A stretch of DNA of 43,567 nt from Chloroflexota bacterium (GTDB lineage Bacteria > Chloroflexota > Dehalococcoidia > Lucifugimonadales > Lucifugimonadaceae): assembly GCA_022567135.1 (NCBI GenBank), contig JADFHP010000006.1, positions 1 to 43,567 of the forward strand. Direction: 5' to 3'. This document shows positions 24,214 through 32,864 of this stretch, piece by piece. A program made the position numbers and the translations under genes. Under the pieces are notes generated by a model. That model did no database searches. It saw only the letters and a program-made list of their open reading frames with translations, and was not told the DNA's origin. The stretch's first letter is position 1. Every line of letters starts with the position of its first letter.

Positions 24214-25098
24214 TCAGAGACCCTGGTACCAGGCCGCGATCTCTGAGCCGATCAGGTGCGGGTTGTCTTCCTGCAGGTAGTGGATGCCCGGCCCGATATC
24301 GACCGTTTTCAGGTTGGGAAGATTCTCTTTGCACCATTCCACCATTTGCGGCGGAAGGATGCCGCCGGGCGAGGCGTGGAACAGCAGCTTCGGGAGATCG
24401 GACTGTTGTAGCTTCGCTCCGTATGCATCGACCGCTTCCGCTACGTCTGCCGGCTCGCCCTCGATGGGCAGCTCGTTCGGCCATCGCCACACCGGTTTTC
24501 GGCTTTCGGGATCCAGAAATGGCTCCCGGTAAACGTTCATCTCCTCTTCCGTGAGGTCCCTGACCATGGCGTTCGGGAGAACGGCCTCGACGAACATGTT
24601 CTGATTGACGATCATGTCCCAGCCAACTTCAGGCGTGCGGAATCCCCTGAACATCTCCTGGAAGTCGGGCGGAAACGTGTCCCACGACGGGATGGACATG
24701 AGGAGCGCTTCCATCATCGCGATGCCCTTGATATTCGATTCGTTCCGCATCGCGTAGTGGAGGCCAAGACCCGAGCCCCAATCGTGGACAACGAGTGTGA
24801 TGTTCTTGAGGCCGAGGGCTTCTATGAAACCCTCGATGTAGTTCACGTGGTCGAAGAATCGGTACTCGATGTCCGGCTTATCGGATTTGCCGAAGCCGAT
24901 CAGGTCCGGCGCAATGCAGCGGCCGAGAGAGGTCAGGTGAGGGATGATGTTGCGCCAGAGGTACGACGAGGTCGGCTGACCGTGGAGAAACAGGATTGGA
25001 TCGCCTTCGCCTTCATCGATGTAGTGGATGTTTGAGCCCAGCACCTCGATGTACTTCGACTCGAAGGGGAAGGCGGCTGAGATTTCCTGAGTGGTCAC
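24214..25098 (-). CDS. Haloalkane dehalogenase-like alpha/beta hydrolase
   Basis: A 294-aa hydrolase closely resembling subfamily II haloalkane dehalogenases (LinB type). The nucleophile is Asp106 in HDWGSGLG, with halide-binding Trp107 beside it. The catalytic acid is Glu130 (AMMEALLM) and the base is His273 ([10 protein letters not shown]); all match LinB numbering closely. The second halide ligand, Asn38 in LinB (HGNPTSS), is Gln41 here (HGQPTSS), so halide binding may differ. I use the GTG at 25098, with GGAG 7 nt upstream, which gives the normal family length; the 409-codon ORF start adds unrelated sequence. It is a single gene, divergent from a lipoprotein, and its natural substrate is unknown. 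Confidence 0.87.
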   Translation of the reverse strand: MTTQEISAAFPFESKYIEVLGSNIHYIDEGEGDPILFLHGQPTSSYLWRNIIPHLTSLGRCIAPDLIGFGKSDKPDIEYRFFDHVNYIEGFIEALGLKNITLVVHDWGSGLGLHYAMRNESNIKGIAMMEALLMSIPSWDTFPPDFQEMFRGFRTPEVGWDMIVNQNMFVEAVLPNAMVRDLTEEEMNVYREPFLDPESRKPVWRWPNELPIEGEPADVAEAVDAYGAKLQQSDLPKLLFHASPGGILPPQMVEWCKENLPNLKTVDIGPGIHYLQEDNPHLIGSEIAAWYQGL

Positions 25099-25336
25099 GA
25101 TGAGACTCCAATCGGGGTCGTAAACAAAGTATAGGGATGGCGACCCTACCAGCGGGGTGGGGTAGGTACAACCGGCGCGTATCACCCATGCGGAACCTGG
25201 TCTGTAGGAGAACGATTGCGGCCACGGCGGCGTTACTTCACAGAGGTCCATCAGAGGGAAATCCCTAAAATAGACCGCCACTAACGCCCTCTTATCGGTT
25301 AGTCCCATGTGCCTTCGAGACTGGCGAATGCTTTCC

Positions 25337-26914
25337 ATGCGAAATCGGCGTTTGAACCTCCGGATTGTGTCGGCGCTACTGGTGCTTGCGATTGCAGCGC
25401 TGGCGTGCGGTACCGACGCGGGCGCGCCGGCTGCTGGCGGCACAGCGCTGACCGAGCAGCAGGCGCTGAAAAAAGCCTATGACCGGTCGCATAACAAGCC
25501 ATACGCAAATCTTCAGGGGACTCCCATCTCGGCCTGGGGCGACACGATGACCTACGCCGAGGCGGCCGACTTGATGGGGAACACGATCAGTCCCGATACC
25601 AGTGAGTACGAGCGCAGGAATGACCGTGTCTGGTACATCGTTCTGGAAGGCGAGCTGACCATGACGACGCCCGGCGTGCCGGGTGGATCTGGGTCCACTA
25701 ACGAAGTTGGACGCGGGTTCATGGCGATTCAGTTCAACGTCGACGGGAGTTTTGGCGGCAGTTCATCCAGTCTCGTCGAGACGGATTTCGGCCAGGACGG
25801 CCTGCCTGTTATCGAGATCCCTGATGACCTGGAGTCGATCGTCGTGCCCACTGTGCCGCCCGCTCCCGCCGTAACGGCGGCGCCACCCGCAACACCTGCG
25901 CCGCCTGCGCCCTTCTTCGGGCGGCCGGGTCCTGGCGGGCCGGCTCCATCCGCAGAGGAGCGAACCGCGACCGCGGAGGCGGAAGCGCTGCTTCCTCCAA
26001 CCCCGACCGCCACGGCATTACCGTCGCCAATCGAGGACACGATGAACCTCCTTTACGACGAAGTCGTCAGGCACGTGCTCATCGGCACGGTGGCCGAGTT
26101 TCTCGGCGAAGCAGATATTCCGATCATCGGGCGCGACTCGTCGTTCATCAACGAATGGTGGCGCATCGAGACGGAGGAGTACCTGATGGGCCGTTTTCCA
26201 GAGGCCGAATTCGTCGTCCAGGTCGAGAAGTGGCAGGTGATGGAGGATGGCACCCGAATGCCTCTCCGTTTCCCGTTTTCTATGTTTGAAGGCGAACGGG
26301 TAGTGGTATTCCTGGTGTTCGGGCAGGCATCAAGTAGGCCGCCGCTATCTAGCAGAGTGTTCACGATCCCCCAAACCGGATTCCCGGACGGTGGACCGAA
26401 CGCGGCGATCATGCCGATACGCGACGGGCGATTGACGGTGAGACAGGATGGCGAGCCGGTGGAAGTTGATCTCGCCGAATTTCTCAGGCGGTTCAGCGAG
26501 GTCGCGGTCATCGCCGACCGCTTCACCGGGCCCTATCCGCCGGAAGTGGCCACTGCGCCCACGCCGACGCCAGTCCCGACTCCGCCCGGCGGCGTGTTCA
26601 CGAAAGAGACGCTGGGCCCGGCAATCGAACGCGTGCCCGATGAGTTGAAGCTGGTGATCTCTGAGGATGTCATTGTTGTGTTCAACGATGGCGACCGCGC
26701 GCGAAACTTCTTCTTCAACTTCAACGGGCCCGCGACGGCGTTCCATCTGCCGACGGCGTCGTACTCCGACCTTCGGCCGGAGGAGCCGCCGTCGCTGCGG
26801 TTCGGGGGCACGCGCCACTACTTCACGCCGGAGGCGGCTGGAGCGATCAACCAGGCGATCTACGGGAGCGACGTCGTGATGGCGGCTGTGCGGGCGTTCG
26901 TCACAGCGCAGTAG
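25337..26914 (+). CDS. Large secreted lipoprotein of unknown function
   Basis: A protein of about 525 aa with a lipoprotein signal ([24 protein letters not shown], Cys24). A first domain of about 150 residues ([42 protein letters not shown]...) is followed by a Pro/Ala/Thr-rich linker ([21 protein letters not shown]). A second, mostly beta domain (about 225-390; [18 protein letters not shown]) and a [12 protein letters not shown] linker lead to a final domain of about 100 residues. I recognise no family. The ATGs at 25307 and 25328 are alternative starts; 25337 gives the most compact signal peptide. The C-terminus overlaps the convergent glycosidase-like gene by 14 nt. The roughly 240-nt gap upstream shows no clear promoter. 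Confidence 0.75.
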   Translation: MRNRRLNLRIVSALLVLAIAALACGTDAGAPAAGGTALTEQQALKKAYDRSHNKPYANLQGTPISAWGDTMTYAEAADLMGNTISPDTSEYERRNDRVWYIVLEGELTMTTPGVPGGSGSTNEVGRGFMAIQFNVDGSFGGSSSSLVETDFGQDGLPVIEIPDDLESIVVPTVPPAPAVTAAPPATPAPPAPFFGRPGPGGPAPSAEERTATAEAEALLPPTPTATALPSPIEDTMNLLYDEVVRHVLIGTVAEFLGEADIPIIGRDSSFINEWWRIETEEYLMGRFPEAEFVVQVEKWQVMEDGTRMPLRFPFSMFEGERVVVFLVFGQASSRPPLSSRVFTIPQTGFPDGGPNAAIMPIRDGRLTVRQDGEPVEVDLAEFLRRFSEVAVIADRFTGPYPPEVATAPTPTPVPTPPGGVFTKETLGPAIERVPDELKLVISEDVIVVFNDGDRARNFFFNFNGPATAFHLPTASYSDLRPEEPPSLRFGGTRHYFTPEAAGAINQAIYGSDVVMAAVRAFVTAQ

Positions 26915-27788
26915 GCCCTGATAACGCCTCCAGCCGCGCGATTGCGATACCGCGCTCGCCTGCGACGGCGTAGAGCAGGTAGGTGGCGTCGCCGTCCTCG
27001 AAGATGCAGGGATCGCGGAGCTGGTTGACGGGCGGCTCGATGATGCCGCGCGCAGAGGGGGCCAGCGGCTGGTTGGCGCCTTCCCAGTCGAGTTCCGGCC
27101 GCAGCAGCTCGCGGCTGCGCTCCACCGACCAGTCGGTCCAGTCGAGGGAGAGGTCTATCTCGCCTGCGATTATGCTTTCCGGCGGCGTCTCGCCGACCAT
27201 CGTGTAGAAGAGGGTGAGCGAGTCGCCGTTGAGTAGGACCGCAACGTGGCGGGCCTCATCGGGCAGTATTTGCGAGGCGCGCTCGAAGCCGGACCGCCCG
27301 TCTGCGGAACGATAGAGAATCCCGGGCATGCCGATGGCGTAGTGGCGGCCGCGGTGTTGGAAGACCCTGAAGTACGGCGCGCCAAGGACCTCCGGCTGGG
27401 CCGTGAAATTGACGCCGTCAGGAGAGAGCGCGACCCGCGTCTCCTGGCCGGGCGCATCGACGCTCTGCTTGCCGTGGTAGTACATGACGATCTCGCGGCG
27501 GCCGTGATCGACGTGGACGTCCGGAGACGCGATGTGGTCGGTGGCAAACGAGTCGGCCAGCTCCAGCACGCCGGGTTCATAGGTGGTGTACGGACCCTCA
27601 GGCCCATCAGCGTACGCCAGCCTGATGTATGTGCCTTTGTGGTGGCCGAAGTAGAGGTAGTAGCGGCCAAGTGGATTTTCGAGCCACTGAGGGGCGCGGA
27701 TCAGGGACGGGCCATTGATATTGTCGCCCATCCGCTCATCCATGTTGGGCCGTACGATCGGGTTGTCGGGCAGGCGATGCAGGCTCAT
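26901..27788 (-). CDS. Five-bladed propeller glycoside hydrolase-like protein (GH43/GH32-like)
   Basis: A 295-aa protein built of short propeller repeats. PIVRPNM...NINGPSLIRAP resembles the N-terminal blade with the first acid site of GH43/32/130-type enzymes. WLENPLGRYYLYFGHHKGTYIRLAYADGPEGPYTTYEPG and the IASPDVHVDHGRREIVMYYHG and LRDPCIFEDGDATYLLYAVAGE blades follow. Catalytic acids cannot be assigned without alignment. There is no signal peptide, so it acts in the cytoplasm. The ATG at 27788 is the first good start near the homology, but a strong GGAGG sits 6 nt before an in-frame CTG at 27800. Divergent from the 2-hydroxyacid dehydrogenase; both may serve sugar-acid breakdown. Confidence 0.75.
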   Translation of the reverse strand: MSLHRLPDNPIVRPNMDERMGDNINGPSLIRAPQWLENPLGRYYLYFGHHKGTYIRLAYADGPEGPYTTYEPGVLELADSFATDHIASPDVHVDHGRREIVMYYHGKQSVDAPGQETRVALSPDGVNFTAQPEVLGAPYFRVFQHRGRHYAIGMPGILYRSADGRSGFERASQILPDEARHVAVLLNGDSLTLFYTMVGETPPESIIAGEIDLSLDWTDWSVERSRELLRPELDWEGANQPLAPSARGIIEPPVNQLRDPCIFEDGDATYLLYAVAGERGIAIARLEALSGPTAL

Positions 27789-27996
27789 CTCGCGGTCCAG
27801 GGTTTTCCTCCGTGTGAGTTCGGTGACATATCCGGTTGTTGCGGCGCGGCCCATCGTAGCCTCGGATCGTTCCGGCGGCCAGGTGTTCGACGAGGCCGTG
27901 ATCCTCCCCTGGCCATCTGGTGGGTTGCGCCGCGCGCAGCCGGGTCAACGGGCGTAGACTCTCCGCCACCAGCGGCGTTCGCATGGGGAGGTGGAC

Positions 27997-28974
27997 ATGC
28001 CGGCGATTACGGTGGCGTTTTTTTACCAGGATGAGTGGGAGGCGCAGCGCTTCAGGGACAACGTTTCTCCTGAGGTGACTGTAGTTGCGCTGCCGCGCGG
28101 CAGCGCGCCCGATGAGGTGGATGCGGCCAGCCGCGAAGCCGACATGATCGTTGGCGGCGGCCGGGTGCGTGAGCTGGACGTGGCGCGGACATACTCCAGG
28201 TTGAAGCTCGTCCAGACCCTCAGCGCCGGCACCAATTACCTCCCGACTGCCGAGCTTGCCGAGATGGGAATACGCGTGGCCAACAACTATGGGGGCAACG
28301 CCGTGGCAGTCGCCGAAGTCACGATCGTCCTGATTGTTTCCGCTTATCGGCATTTGATGGTCCAGTGGGACCAGACGAACAACAGGGGCACGTATATGGA
28401 GGGTTTCCAGGACGATTGGGAACGGTTCCATGAGTTGACCGGCAAGCGGGTCGGCATCGTGGGGCTGGGCCAGATCGGATCCCGGGTCGCCAAACGGCTC
28501 TACGGATGGGAGTGCGAGGTCGTCTACAACGACGTGGTGCAATTCGACGCGAAATACGAAGCTGCATGCCACGCGCGCCGGGTATCGCTGGACGAACTGG
28601 TCGAGACGTCGGATGTGGTGACTCTCCATGTACCGCTCGACCATACGACCGAGAAGATGATCTCAGACCGCGAGTTCGAGTTGATGAAACCGGGCGCGGT
28701 GTTGATCAACGCATGCCGCGGCCCGGTTGTTGACGAAGCGGCGTTGATTCGCGCGCTTGACGCCGGCCAGATAGCCGGAGCCGGCCTTGACGTGACTGAG
28801 ATCGAGCCGATCGAGGCGGACAACCCACTGCTTGGCCGTGACAACGTCGTGCTACTGCCACACCGCGCGGGAACGAGCATCGAGGCGCGTGAAAAGAGCA
28901 TTGATACGGCAGTTATGAATGCGACGCTGCTATCGGAGGGGAAGGACCCTGTTGGAGTAGTGCTGCCGGTCTAA
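27997..28974 (+). CDS. D-isomer-specific 2-hydroxyacid dehydrogenase
   Basis: A 325-aa NAD(P)-dependent dehydrogenase, interconverting 2-keto and D-2-hydroxy acids. The nucleotide loop is VGIVGLGQIGSRVAKRL (about 150-166). Catalytic residues are present: Arg in NACRGPVVDE, Glu in VTEIEPIEAD and His in LLPHRAG. The substrate-binding lead LSAGTNYLP fits, though the usual G-(V/A)-G is less strict. The ATG at 27997 has GGGGAGG 6 nt upstream; the GTG two codons earlier touches the Shine-Dalgarno and is rejected. It is followed 28 nt later by a VOC protein, likely in the same transcript. The keto acid is unknown; acid-sugar dehydratases nearby make candidate substrates. Confidence 0.9.
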   Translation: MPAITVAFFYQDEWEAQRFRDNVSPEVTVVALPRGSAPDEVDAASREADMIVGGGRVRELDVARTYSRLKLVQTLSAGTNYLPTAELAEMGIRVANNYGGNAVAVAEVTIVLIVSAYRHLMVQWDQTNNRGTYMEGFQDDWERFHELTGKRVGIVGLGQIGSRVAKRLYGWECEVVYNDVVQFDAKYEAACHARRVSLDELVETSDVVTLHVPLDHTTEKMISDREFELMKPGAVLINACRGPVVDEAALIRALDAGQIAGAGLDVTEIEPIEADNPLLGRDNVVLLPHRAGTSIEAREKSIDTAVMNATLLSEGKDPVGVVLPV

Positions 28975-29002
28975 GCGGGGCCGGCTAAAAGGAGATATTG
29001 AG

Positions 29003-29401
29003 ATGGGACTTGGACACGTCGATCACATCACTTTTAATGTCACGGACATCAATGCCGCGACGGAGTATTTCCAGAAATTGGGCCTTGAGATCGAGGGTTC
29101 TCTGGATGACGGCGACATCGTGATGCTTACCAATGGCGATTCCGAGCGGCCACTGCAGATACAGCTCGATACCGTCCACGGTGACATGGTACCCGGCCTC
29201 AACCACATCGCCTTCTTCACGGAGGCGGTTGAGGATGATGCGAAAGAGATTCAGGAGCTGGGTTTCGAGCACCGGCGGGACGCCTTCTATCAGTCGCGTT
29301 CCGGCCGCACGATCTTCAGCTTCAAGGGACCGGACGGCGTAGGGCTGCAACTGGCGCGCAAGGACAAGCGCGGCGAATACGAGGACTACCCGAACCCTTA
29401 G
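29003..29401 (+). CDS. VOC (glyoxalase/dioxygenase) superfamily protein
   Basis: A 132-aa single-unit VOC protein with two beta-alpha-beta-beta-beta modules. GHVDHITFNVTD starts module one (His metal ligand) and GLNHIAFFTE starts module two (second His). GVGLQLARKD ends the domain with Gln where a metal-binding Glu is often found, so the metal site may be altered or supplied by a dimer partner. GGAG precedes the ATG by about 9 nt. It is likely co-transcribed with the 2-hydroxyacid dehydrogenase. The activity could be a lyase, epimerase, isomerase or dioxygenase; the sequence does not decide. Confidence 0.85.
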   Translation: MGLGHVDHITFNVTDINAATEYFQKLGLEIEGSLDDGDIVMLTNGDSERPLQIQLDTVHGDMVPGLNHIAFFTEAVEDDAKEIQELGFEHRRDAFYQSRSGRTIFSFKGPDGVGLQLARKDKRGEYEDYPNP

Positions 29402-29538
29402 CGGCTACCCGGCGTTACTTTCGGCCATCGATTGTTCACTTTCAGGCACCCGCTGGCAGACCGGGGTCCGTGGCCGCGGCGGCAACCTGAGTATTGGACT
29501 GGTGGCCAGCACACTGGAACGAAGCATTCGGAGGCCCC

Positions 29539-29604
29539 GTGGCAAACATCCTGGTAGTGGACGACGATCACGACGGCCGTTGCGCGCTCGGGGAGACCGC
29601 ATAA
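29539..29604 (+). pseudogene. N-terminal remnant of a response regulator receiver domain
   Basis: A GTG preceded by GGAGG encodes VANILVVDDDHDGRCALGETA and then TAA. This is the first beta strand and acidic pocket (VVDDD) of a CheY-like receiver domain, with the start of helix 1. It stops after 21 residues, and no receiver sequence continues in any frame before the BrnA gene. The intact start signal suggests a gene truncated by deletion. The flanking 29402-29538 stretch shows no other recognisable coding. Confidence 0.5.
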
Positions 29605-29652
29605 CACTGCATCGGCGGCAAGGCCCGCCAGGGTGCGGTGCACGATCATTGA

Positions 29653-29955
29653 TCATCCGATCCGTGCCTTTCGGCGCTCCTGCCGCTCGCGCGCGATCCG
29701 TTCGGCCAGGAAGTTCTTCATGAGTGACTGATATGGCACGTCCCGCTCATTGGCGAGTATCCTCAAATCTTCAAGCAACGCGGCGGGAAGTCGAATTGAG
29801 ATCGTCGTCGTGGACGGTTTCAGCGCCGGGAACGAGCCCGGCACCGCCTTATCCCAATCGAAGAAATCTACTACGTCATTCTCGGCCCAGAACTCCCGTT
29901 CCTGGTCCTCGCCGTCAAACTGTGGCGGCTGCTTAATCTTTTTCCTCGTGCTCAT
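29653..29955 (-). CDS. brnA: BrnA-like antitoxin
   Basis: A 100-aa antitoxin partner for BrnT. The N-terminal half (IKQPPQFDGEDQEREFWAENDVVDFFDW) resembles the toxin-wrapping region of BrnA-type proteins. The C-terminal half (TTTISIRLPAALLEDLRILANERDVPYQSLMKNFLAERI) is a ribbon-helix-helix DNA-binding domain. In this family the antitoxin both blocks the toxin and represses the operon. Its ATG lies inside the 3' end of the toxin gene (23-nt overlap), toxin first, which is the usual BrnTA order. The basic C-terminus (ARERQERRKARIG) is extra. Confidence 0.87.
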   Translation of the reverse strand: MSTRKKIKQPPQFDGEDQEREFWAENDVVDFFDWDKAVPGSFPALKPSTTTISIRLPAALLEDLRILANERDVPYQSLMKNFLAERIARERQERRKARIG

Positions 29956-30250
29956 ACACCCTCCGCTCGCGGCGGCTCATGTCCCGTGCTGAGATGATGC
30001 GGATCAGCCCATCTCGAATCGTGAACACCACCGTAAGCAATCGTCCATCCGTCGTCTGTCCAAGAGCAGCATGGCGACGCTCCGCCCGGGAATGCTTCGC
30101 ATCCGGCGCCACCAGGATCGGACGATTGAAAAAGACCTGCTCCGCTTCGCCCTGAGTGACTGCGTGTCGCTCCCAGTTTTTGTCGGTGTTCCCGGCATCC
30201 CACTGGAAGCCCGTACACTCGGTCAGTTCATCCGGAAACCTGGACACCAT
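29933..30250 (-). CDS. brnT: BrnT-like toxin (RelE-fold ribonuclease family)
   Basis: A 105-aa toxin. The family pattern is clear: FQWDAGNTDKNWERHAVTQGEAEQVFFNRPIL (BrnT: FEWDP.K...N..KHGV.FEEA..VF.DP), then RRHAALGQTTDGRLLTVVFTIRDGLIRIISARDMSRRERRVYE. BrnT proteins are RelE-fold ribonucleases that slow growth by cleaving RNA. The last block (IRIISAR.M...ER..Y) holds the conserved Arg/Tyr residues. The first ten residues (MVSRFPDELT) are extra compared with short BrnT. A perfect inverted repeat sits just before the start codon. Confidence 0.88.
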   Translation of the reverse strand: MVSRFPDELTECTGFQWDAGNTDKNWERHAVTQGEAEQVFFNRPILVAPDAKHSRAERRHAALGQTTDGRLLTVVFTIRDGLIRIISARDMSRRERRVYEHEEKD

Positions 30251-30254
30251 AAAA

Positions 30255-30273
30255 GTATATTATCAACATATAC
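30255..30273. promoter_or_regulatory. Inverted repeat, probable BrnA operator
   Basis: GTATAT-TATCAAC-ATATAC is a perfect 6-bp inverted repeat in an AT-rich island, 4 nt upstream of the brnT ATG. On the minus strand it overlaps a likely promoter region (TTGATT ... GATAAT). Autorepression by the RHH antitoxin at such palindromes is known for BrnTA. Assigning this site to BrnA is inference from position and symmetry. Confidence 0.6.
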
Positions 30274-30331
30274 CGAAATCAACCCACCGGGCCATGAGCC
30301 TTCGTTGCGCCCGACCACCCGAAACAGCAGC

Positions 30332-31504
30332 TCAAGACCAGGTCGTCTCCTGCTTCGAGCCCCACATGCCCAGCGCCTGCTTGACGTAGCCCTCGGGCGG
30401 GGTTACCTCGACGGGCGGATTCGCACGCAGTGCCGCCTCATCCATGTCGAGACCGATTCCGGGACCGGTCGGCAGGTCGAAGTAGCCGTCACGCTGTTTC
30501 GGGAACTCACCGATTACAACCTGGTCGAACCAGGTGGCATGGCCCCCTTCCTGGATCATGAAGTTCGGCGTGCAGGCGTCAACCTGCAGAGCCGCCATCG
30601 TGTTGATCGGCCCGTACGGGTTGTGGGGCTGGATACCGACGTAATGGGCCTCCGCCATGGCCGCGATCTTCTTTAGCTCAGAGATGCCGCCGGCGTGGCA
30701 GATGTCGGGCTGAATCAGGCCGACGACCTGCTTCTGCAGCAGCTCGACGAAGCCCCACTTCGTGTAGAGCCGCTCACCGGTGGCGAGCGGGATGCTCACG
30801 GCTTGCGCCACGCGGGCCATCGCCTCTATGTTCTGGGGCGGGACCGGCTCCTCGTAGACGTATGGCCGGTACTGTTCGAGGGCATTGCCGATACGGATTG
30901 CCGCGGTGGTGCTGAGCCTGCCGTGGCACTCCACGAGCAGCTCGACATCATCGCCGACGGCCTCCCGCACGGCGGCGACCTTCGCAAGGGCATCGTGTTC
31001 CGCCTCGGCGCTGATGAAGATGCCGGTATGGCCGAACGGGTCGCCCTTCAACGCCGTAAGCCCCGTCGCCACCTCGCGCAGGGCATGCTCGACGGCCGCT
31101 TCGGGTGTCTCGCCGTCGAACCGTCCGTAGGTCCAGATGCGCTCGCGCATGGGGCCGCCGAGGAGTTCGTATACCGGCACACCAAGCGCTTTGCCCTTAA
31201 TGTCCCAGAGCGCGATCTCGATGCCGCTGATCGCGGCCATCTGGATCACTCCGCCACGGACGTTGTGCCAGAGGTGGTACAGCTGCTGCCAGTGTTCTTC
31301 TATGCGGCCGGGGTCTTTGCCGACCAGCGTTGCGCCCATCTCGTCGACCATGTTGGCGACGGTAAGCGGGCCGCATGTCGACTCGCCCCAGCCGGTGACG
31401 CCCTCGTCGGTCTCGACCTTCACGTAGACGTAGTTGCGACGGTTCCCGCGCTGATCAGCTTGCGGCGCTGAACTGGCGATGGCTTCGACGTTGGTGATCT
31501 TCAT
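30332..31504 (-). CDS. Enolase-superfamily acid-sugar dehydratase, galactonate dehydratase-like
   Basis: A 390-aa mandelate racemase/muconate lactonising-type enzyme. The capping domain (MKITNVEAIASSAP...GVTGWGESTCG) precedes the barrel. Metal and base positions follow D-galactonate dehydratase: LLVECHGR (Glu192 as first ligand where GalD has Asp, His194 as second base), YEEPVPPQN (Glu218), TGERLYTKW (Glu244) and QPHNPYGP (His294 as general base). The Asp-to-Glu change at the first ligand is a mild oddity. It would dehydrate an aldonic acid to a 2-keto-3-deoxy acid. The exact sugar acid is unproven. It is transcribed alone, and the 103-nt gap upstream holds no visible operator. Confidence 0.88.
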   Translation of the reverse strand: MKITNVEAIASSAPQADQRGNRRNYVYVKVETDEGVTGWGESTCGPLTVANMVDEMGATLVGKDPGRIEEHWQQLYHLWHNVRGGVIQMAAISGIEIALWDIKGKALGVPVYELLGGPMRERIWTYGRFDGETPEAAVEHALREVATGLTALKGDPFGHTGIFISAEAEHDALAKVAAVREAVGDDVELLVECHGRLSTTAAIRIGNALEQYRPYVYEEPVPPQNIEAMARVAQAVSIPLATGERLYTKWGFVELLQKQVVGLIQPDICHAGGISELKKIAAMAEAHYVGIQPHNPYGPINTMAALQVDACTPNFMIQEGGHATWFDQVVIGEFPKQRDGYFDLPTGPGIGLDMDEAALRANPPVEVTPPEGYVKQALGMWGSKQETTWS

Positions 31505-31607
31505 ATTTTTGTCCCCCGCGTACGGGCCGCTATAACTATTGAACGCTCATGCGGCGAGAGGATACACCGGGACTCGCAGACGAGGGAGGAGCGTTGGCAA
31601 AGCGTGG

Positions 31608-32864
31608 TTACGCCGCAGGGCTGATACGGCTTCGGCGGAGGTTCACGCTGAATACGGCGATCAAGACGGTAAGAACCAGTCCAAGCGCGGCCAGCCCGGC
31701 CACGGCTGCGGCAGGAGAGAACAGCTCGGCCAGCGCGCCGGATGCGATGCCGCCCACCGCCCCGGCACCCCAGGTCATCTGCTGCACCCCGAGAAGCCGA
31801 GCTCGGGAATGCTCCGGCACCGCCTCTATGATGACCCGGGATTGCAGCACGCCCCAGAGAGCGCCCGCCATGCCGAGCAACGCGAGTAGAACGAATGCCT
31901 GTGGCAGCAAGGTGGCGAGAGCGAGCGGAATGGCGATGGCGTGGGCGCAGATGACTCCGACGAGGAACCACCGGCCGGTGTTTACTATCCGGCTGCCTAT
32001 CCATGCGAGAGCGAGGACGCCGATCACCTCCCCGACCGACAATACGCCCTGCAGCGATCCAAGCAGCGCGGCGCCCCCGCCAAACACGTCGGTGGTGAAG
32101 ATCGGGATCAGCGTGAAGTAGTTGAAGGCGAGAAGCTCGCCGACGAAACCGACGAGCAGCAGGCTTCTCACGACCGGGTTGGTCCATGCGAAACGCAGTC
32201 CGTCCATGAAGACGTTGAAGACGCCCATTCCCGGTGCGGCCTTCGACGTAGGCCGCCCCTCCGGTTCGGGCGGCGTGGACCGGGCGACGGCCGGCACGAG
32301 TATCGACGCCAGCGCGAACAGCCCGACGACCCCGAAGAGCACTATCTCGGCGTCGAGCACAGTGAGCAGGATGCCCGTGGCGAACGGCGCGGCCATGAAG
32401 CCGGCCGTTACGCCGAACTCCTCCATGGAGATGGCGCTGGTCAGGTCTGATCGCGGAACGACGTCGGCGGTGAGCGCCCGCCTGGCGGGAACGGTGGCGC
32501 CGGAGATGACGGCGCCGAAAACGTTCAGAATCAGGATGAGCCATATCGCGCCGGGATCCCATGCGACGCCGATGGCGAGCGAGAGCGTGACGATGACGCG
32601 AACCGCCATCCCCGCGCGCAGGACGCGGGCGCGGCCGAACCGGTCTGCAGCGGCGCCGCCGAGCGGCCCGGCGAATATCTGCGGCCCGAGGAACGTGGCG
32701 ATGACGAGCGAGACCAGCACCGGCGAGCCGGTCTCTTCGACGATCACCCAGCCGAGGGTCGTGAAGATGGCGCCCTGGGCAAACGTTCCGAGACCGGTGA
32801 TGACGAACAGGCGCCTGAACTGCGGCGTGTTGAACGCCGCAGGCGGGCGAATGTGTCGAATCAC
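31608..32864 (-). CDS. MFS transporter (EntS/MFS_3-like)
   Basis: A 418-aa major facilitator protein with about 12 transmembrane helices. The loop between helices 2 and 3 reads GPLGGAAADRFGRARVLRAG, the MFS signature (G..aDr.GrR). SGATVPARRALTADVVPRSDLTSAISMEEFG is typical of the MFS_3/enterobactin-exporter branch, usually exporters. It overlaps the upstream phosphotransferase gene by 4 nt, so the two are translationally coupled. Pairing of an exporter-like MFS with an APH-fold kinase recalls resistance or self-protection modules, but the substrate is unknown. Confidence 0.88.
   Translation of the reverse strand: MIRHIRPPAAFNTPQFRRLFVITGLGTFAQGAIFTTLGWVIVEETGSPVLVSLVIATFLGPQIFAGPLGGAAADRFGRARVLRAGMAVRVIVTLSLAIGVAWDPGAIWLILILNVFGAVISGATVPARRALTADVVPRSDLTSAISMEEFGVTAGFMAAPFATGILLTVLDAEIVLFGVVGLFALASILVPAVARSTPPEPEGRPTSKAAPGMGVFNVFMDGLRFAWTNPVVRSLLLVGFVGELLAFNYFTLIPIFTTDVFGGGAALLGSLQGVLSVGEVIGVLALAWIGSRIVNTGRWFLVGVICAHAIAIPLALATLLPQAFVLLALLGMAGALWGVLQSRVIIEAVPEHSRARLLGVQQMTWGAGAVGGIASGALAELFSPAAAVAGLAALGLVLTVLIAVFSVNLRRSRISPAA

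Noticed and set aside
27246-28034. 262-codon plus-strand ORF
   Set aside because: Antisense to the GH43-like gene and running into the 2-hydroxyacid dehydrogenase start; no domain seen.
29398-29656. Two overlapping minus-strand ORFs between the VOC and brnA genes
   Set aside because: No family resemblance, and they overlap the receiver-domain remnant on the plus strand.
30695-31471. 258-codon plus-strand ORF
   Set aside because: Lies wholly antisense to the well-supported galactonate dehydratase-like gene and shows no domain.
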